A stretch of DNA of 64,000 nucleotides from positions 51,414 through 115,413 of the forward strand of contig NZ_CBCRXM010000008.1 in assembly GCF_965137005.1 (NCBI RefSeq). Direction: 5' to 3'. The notes below the pieces were generated by a model, which ran no database searches, had not been told where the DNA came from, and worked only from the letters and a program-made list of their open reading frames with translations. This DNA is from Sphingomonas_O antarctica. Lineage in GTDB: Bacteria; Pseudomonadota; Alphaproteobacteria; Sphingomonadales; Sphingomonadaceae. The position numbers were made by a program, and so were the translations under genes. Within the stretch, counting starts at the first letter, position 1. The number at the start of each line of letters is the position of its first letter. Of this stretch, positions 62,101 to 64,000 are shown piece by piece.

Positions 62101-63899
62101 GCAGCAATGTTCTGGACGGCGGAGCCGGCGTGGACACCGCCTATTTCGCCGGGCAACCTGCGGGCGTGCAGGCCAGCCTGACGTCCGGCGTGGCGATCAA
62201 CGGTTATGGCGGGACGGACCAGCTCATAGCGATCGAAAATCTGGTCGGCAGCGATTTTGCCGACACGCTCACCGGCGACGGCGGCACGAATATCCTCAAC
62301 GGGCTGGGCGGTGACGACTGGTTGATCGCGACCGGCGGTAACGACGTGTTGATCGGCGGCGACGGGTTCGACACGGTCGATTATTCGAACGCGACGGTCG
62401 CGGTCACCGCCAATCTGACGAAGTCGAGCGCCGTCGATGCGCTGGGGCGCAACGACACGATCGCCCAGGTCGAAGCGCTGGTCGGATCCAATTACGACGA
62501 CGTCCTGGTCGGCGACGCCAATGCCAATCGGCTCGACGGCGGGCTGGGCCGCGATGTGCTGGTCGGGTTCGCCGGTAACGACACGCTGGTCGGTGGTGAC
62601 GGTGCCGCCAACGAACTCATTGGGGGGCTTGGCAACGACATCTATATCGTCACTGCGGTGGGCGACACGGTGGTGGAAAACGCCGGTGAGGGCACGGATA
62701 CCGTGCGCACCAACCTCGCCCGGTATCAACTCGCGAACAACATCGAGAATTTGGTTTATACCGGCATCGCCGCGTTCAGCGGCACCGGCAATGCCCTCGA
62801 CAACACGCTGACCGGCGGCTCCGGTAACGACCTGTTGACGGGGCTCGGCGGCAACAACACGCTGATCGGCGGAGCAGGCATCGACCGCGCGGATTATTCG
62901 GCGGCAACATCGGGCGTGACCGCCAATCTGCTCGGCAATTTGACCACCGCCAACGGCTATGGCGGCATCGACATCCTGTCGGGGATCGAGAACGTGACCG
63001 GCAGCGCGTTCAACGACGTCCTGATCGGTGATGCCAATGCGAACCGGCTCGAGGGCGGGCTGGGCCGCGACGTCCTGATCGGGTTTGGCGGCGACGATGT
63101 GCTGGTCGGTGGCGACGGCGTTGCCAACCAGCTTCAGGGCGGGATCGGCAACGATACGTATATCGTCAGCGCGGTGGGCGACACGATCGTCGAAAACCCG
63201 GGCGAAGGGACCGATACGGTGCAAACCAACCTCGCCAATTATCAATTGGCCAACAACGTCGAAAATTTGTTCTACACCGGCACCGGCGCATTCACCGGCA
63301 CCGGCAATGCGCTGGACAATATGCTCAGCGGTGGCAGCGGCAACGACACGCTGGATGGCGGCGCCGGCGACGATACCGTGGTGATGCGCGGGCTCAAGGC
63401 ATCGTACACCATCACCACGCTCAATGGCCGGATTCAAATCCGCGATCTCGACGAGGCGGCCGATGGCGACGACGGCACCGACACCCTGATCGGAATCGAA
63501 AATGTTCTGTTCAAGGACGGCGAGCGCGTGTCGCTGGTCGCGCCGATCGCGCTCGATCTCGATAACAACGGCATCACGTTGACGTCGGCCGGGGCCAGCG
63601 GCGCACGTGCGGGATCGACCGACCCGCTTAGCTGGATCGGACCCGGCGACGGCTTCCTGTTCTATGACCGGGACGGCAATGGCAGCTACACCGGCTTCGA
63701 CGAGATGAGCTTCGCCGGTCACCGGTCGGGCGCGCTGTCGGACCTCGACGGCCTCCGAAGCTACGATACCAACGGCGACGGGATTTTGTCGGCCGCCGAT
63801 GACGGCTTTGCCCGGTTCGGTGTCTGGCGCGATGCCAATAGCGACGGCGTGGCGGAACCGGCCGAGACCTACACGCTGAAAGCTGGGCACCCCCAATAA
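59142..63899 (+). CDS. Large RTX protein with Ig-like and Sel1-like repeats, 3' end interrupted
   Basis: 1585 residues from ATG 59142 (GAAGGT just upstream). Order: N-terminal beta domain with no signal peptide (1-225); two VCBS/cadherin-like domains (225-420); Sel1-like helical repeats (about 425-635: RAAEAGDTNAAYQYGTWLRA, AGNADAMYTLGRRYLAGQGA, DAYFWLGLGLKF); two more VCBS domains (640-850); then many GGxGxD calcium-binding nonapeptides (about 860-1450) and a C-terminal block with IALDLDNNGITL and FYDRDGNGSYTGFDEM. The frame ends ETYTLKAGHPQ-TAA where an IS5-type element appears to begin, so the normal C-terminus and type I signal are missing. Probable adhesin or matrix protein exported by the transporter just upstream. 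Confidence 0.88.
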   Translation: MSDLPYAYSFDFSQGPGPFHTWMDPSLVTGDTGLYSDYTRFNAPGDLDPNHIDGIGPIWLLSHLSIPTVGSPGKLNLTDADIDITLKTEPGFEANNSKLYFWIIKYVPETGVSENYYYGLQATNWAHTGQNILDGVGTDWTTVTVHLSPDLSEWTYAGNNVSSQGDSAYRYVPYSLPDTLADVDATLHLVFVGDAPDHGPQGFIDIENITIHTATPAIPIAHDPADQIEHTTEDTVKYGQLAIPAGIDAASAHYELVANSATHGAVTVDADTGAYMFTPEANFWGPDRQGVTATFEYVATDGTTTSTPQTVYFYIAPINDAPLTSTFSDDVTTNIDQAFNFTVFAGTDVDTDPLTYHVVDQSVEHGTIAMNAVTGRYTFTPEAGYAGAASFQYTVSDGQVSSDAKTVTVTVAPADDPYTPPTYEDAIDYLIAGDRQSFVYYTIRAAEAGDTNAAYQYGTWLRAGQNVERNDALGAQFLQLAVGTVKDASLQLINAYTQGDGVPRDYAKARELLNGIYAAPEARYELGVLDDLGFGAPVNHASAVNNYISAAKAGNADAMYTLGRRYLAGQGADYQPEDAYFWLGLGLKFGGGPDVQQFRDLLTYDQGLALPDIAPERKALLDQAIADWTVGTATPVNDAPTVTAGDEENSGSAGAVISGVLLPGTDRDGDTLSFQLVAGSSIGGSVTIDPVTGAYHFTPLLPLPGEVSFAYRLNDGQDVSEAKTVTLTYSAITAAFNDNKTLDETATVTADATTGVLANDAVVAGGGLLSIVAVAGLSGNVGSALSGTYGTLTLNADGSYDYVADKSAKLIEGQTGTDSFSYTIEDELGTESTASLIFTINGSLGTVLIGDGVLFGSAYDDVLTGVSGGDVLIGLDGNDRLQGGVGLPNTLQGGNGDDVYVVANAGDSIIELPGGGTDTIETGLSSAVAVTNVENLTYTGTSAFTGIGNIQGNVITGGGGDDFLSGLDGDDTLHGGGGNDVLLGGSGSNVLDGGAGVDTAYFAGQPAGVQASLTSGVAINGYGGTDQLIAIENLVGSDFADTLTGDGGTNILNGLGGDDWLIATGGNDVLIGGDGFDTVDYSNATVAVTANLTKSSAVDALGRNDTIAQVEALVGSNYDDVLVGDANANRLDGGLGRDVLVGFAGNDTLVGGDGAANELIGGLGNDIYIVTAVGDTVVENAGEGTDTVRTNLARYQLANNIENLVYTGIAAFSGTGNALDNTLTGGSGNDLLTGLGGNNTLIGGAGIDRADYSAATSGVTANLLGNLTTANGYGGIDILSGIENVTGSAFNDVLIGDANANRLEGGLGRDVLIGFGGDDVLVGGDGVANQLQGGIGNDTYIVSAVGDTIVENPGEGTDTVQTNLANYQLANNVENLFYTGTGAFTGTGNALDNMLSGGSGNDTLDGGAGDDTVVMRGLKASYTITTLNGRIQIRDLDEAADGDDGTDTLIGIENVLFKDGERVSLVAPIALDLDNNGITLTSAGASGARAGSTDPLSWIGPGDGFLFYDRDGNGSYTGFDEMSFAGHRSGALSDLDGLRSYDTNGDGILSAADDGFARFGVWRDANSDGVAEPAETYTLKAGHPQ

Positions 63900-64000
63900 C
63901 CCTGGCATGATCCGGCCGGAGGTGATTCACTGCGCTTGGCAGGGAGGCGGCAGATGCGTCAGACGGGTTTATTCGGGCTATCGGATCAACTAAAGCGGTT
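63886..64000 (+). mobile_element. Left part of an IS5-family element interrupting the RTX gene (partial)
   Basis: The RTX coding pattern stops after WRDANSDGVAEPAETYTLK, and the following GGGCACCCCCAATAACCC-type sequence no longer fits it. A transposase-like start follows at 63954. The exact left end is not fixed because the other end is outside the window. Confidence 0.6.
63954..64000 (+). CDS. IS5-family transposase, N-terminal fragment
   Basis: MRQTGLFGLSDQLKR is visible before the window ends, with GGGAGG six bases before the ATG. This start is that of IS5-group transposases (M-R-Q-x-G-x-F-G-L-S-x-x-L-K-R). Only fifteen complete residues can be read. Confidence 0.6.
   Translation, partial: MRQTGLFGLSDQLKR

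Noticed and set aside
61680..63400. Regular repeats that might suggest a CRISPR array or satellite
   Set aside because: They are coding nonapeptide and longer protein repeats in frame, without uniform unit and spacer lengths.
61740..63908. 722-codon minus-strand frame over the RTX repeats
   Set aside because: The Asp/Gly-rich calcium-binding repeats on the plus strand explain it; the antisense repeats are their mirror.

Overview
The window looks like chromosomal DNA of a GC-rich alphaproteobacterium, most likely a Sphingomonas-type sphingomonad. Signs of this are the NodT-type outer-membrane efflux lipoprotein, two TonB-dependent receptors, a PEPxxWA-type C-terminal sorting signal, a SigF/NrsF-type sigma/anti-sigma pair and a MsrB-MsrA fusion. 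No rRNA, tRNA or CRISPR array was recognised.

Layout. 1-1611: two-HTH/alpha-beta-hydrolase gene split by an in-frame TAG. 1867-8362: RND efflux operon with a divergent TetR gene and a clear palindromic operator. 8649-12704: tightly coupled operon of a DUF4331 protein split into two genes, a TPR protein and a HupE/UreJ-like membrane protein. 12701-14844: kynureninase with an exported alpha/beta hydrolase. 14950-19474: ABC exporter pair and a TonB receptor. 19536-23899: divergent redox/signalling module (cupredoxin-like protein, GGDEF-EAL protein; DUF3034 protein, exported truncated haemoglobin). 23915-28225: PEP-sorted protein, MsrBA, HI0933-type flavoprotein, a small ORF and an FHS sugar transporter. 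28337-36093: complete kdpFABCDE with a likely KdpE site.

36897-41027 is the most striking locus: a bufferin-type metallophore (RiPP) system with two different precursors (BufA1 with DoxX on the minus strand; BufA2-BufB-BufC on the plus strand) around a sigF-nrsF pair. Three sites matching GTAACC-N16-CGAA exactly lie before sigF, bufA2 and bufA1, so one metal- or redox-responsive sigma factor probably controls all three transcripts. A His/Arg-rich exported protein follows convergently. 41666-50153: envelope glycan genes (two glycosyltransferases, a deacetylase-like protein, a membrane protein, DUF2141) downstream of a FecI-FecR-TonB receptor set. 50218-52209: a four-repeat membrane protein and an MDR oxidoreductase.

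Mobile DNA. An IS1595-type transposon occupies 52310-54623. It has 25-bp imperfect inverted ends, perfect 8-bp target duplications, a transposase, a translationally coupled 57-codon ORF, a 25-codon micro-ORF and a 253-aa passenger gene of unknown function. It sits immediately before a membrane-protein/XRE-regulator pair. 55430-63899 is a type I secretion ABC protein, its HlyD adaptor and a large RTX protein carrying Sel1-like repeats. The RTX gene ends abruptly where an IS5-type element seems to begin, so its secretion signal is probably lost or displaced beyond the window. One ambiguous base (N, 41065) lies in the arm of a strong hairpin after bufC.
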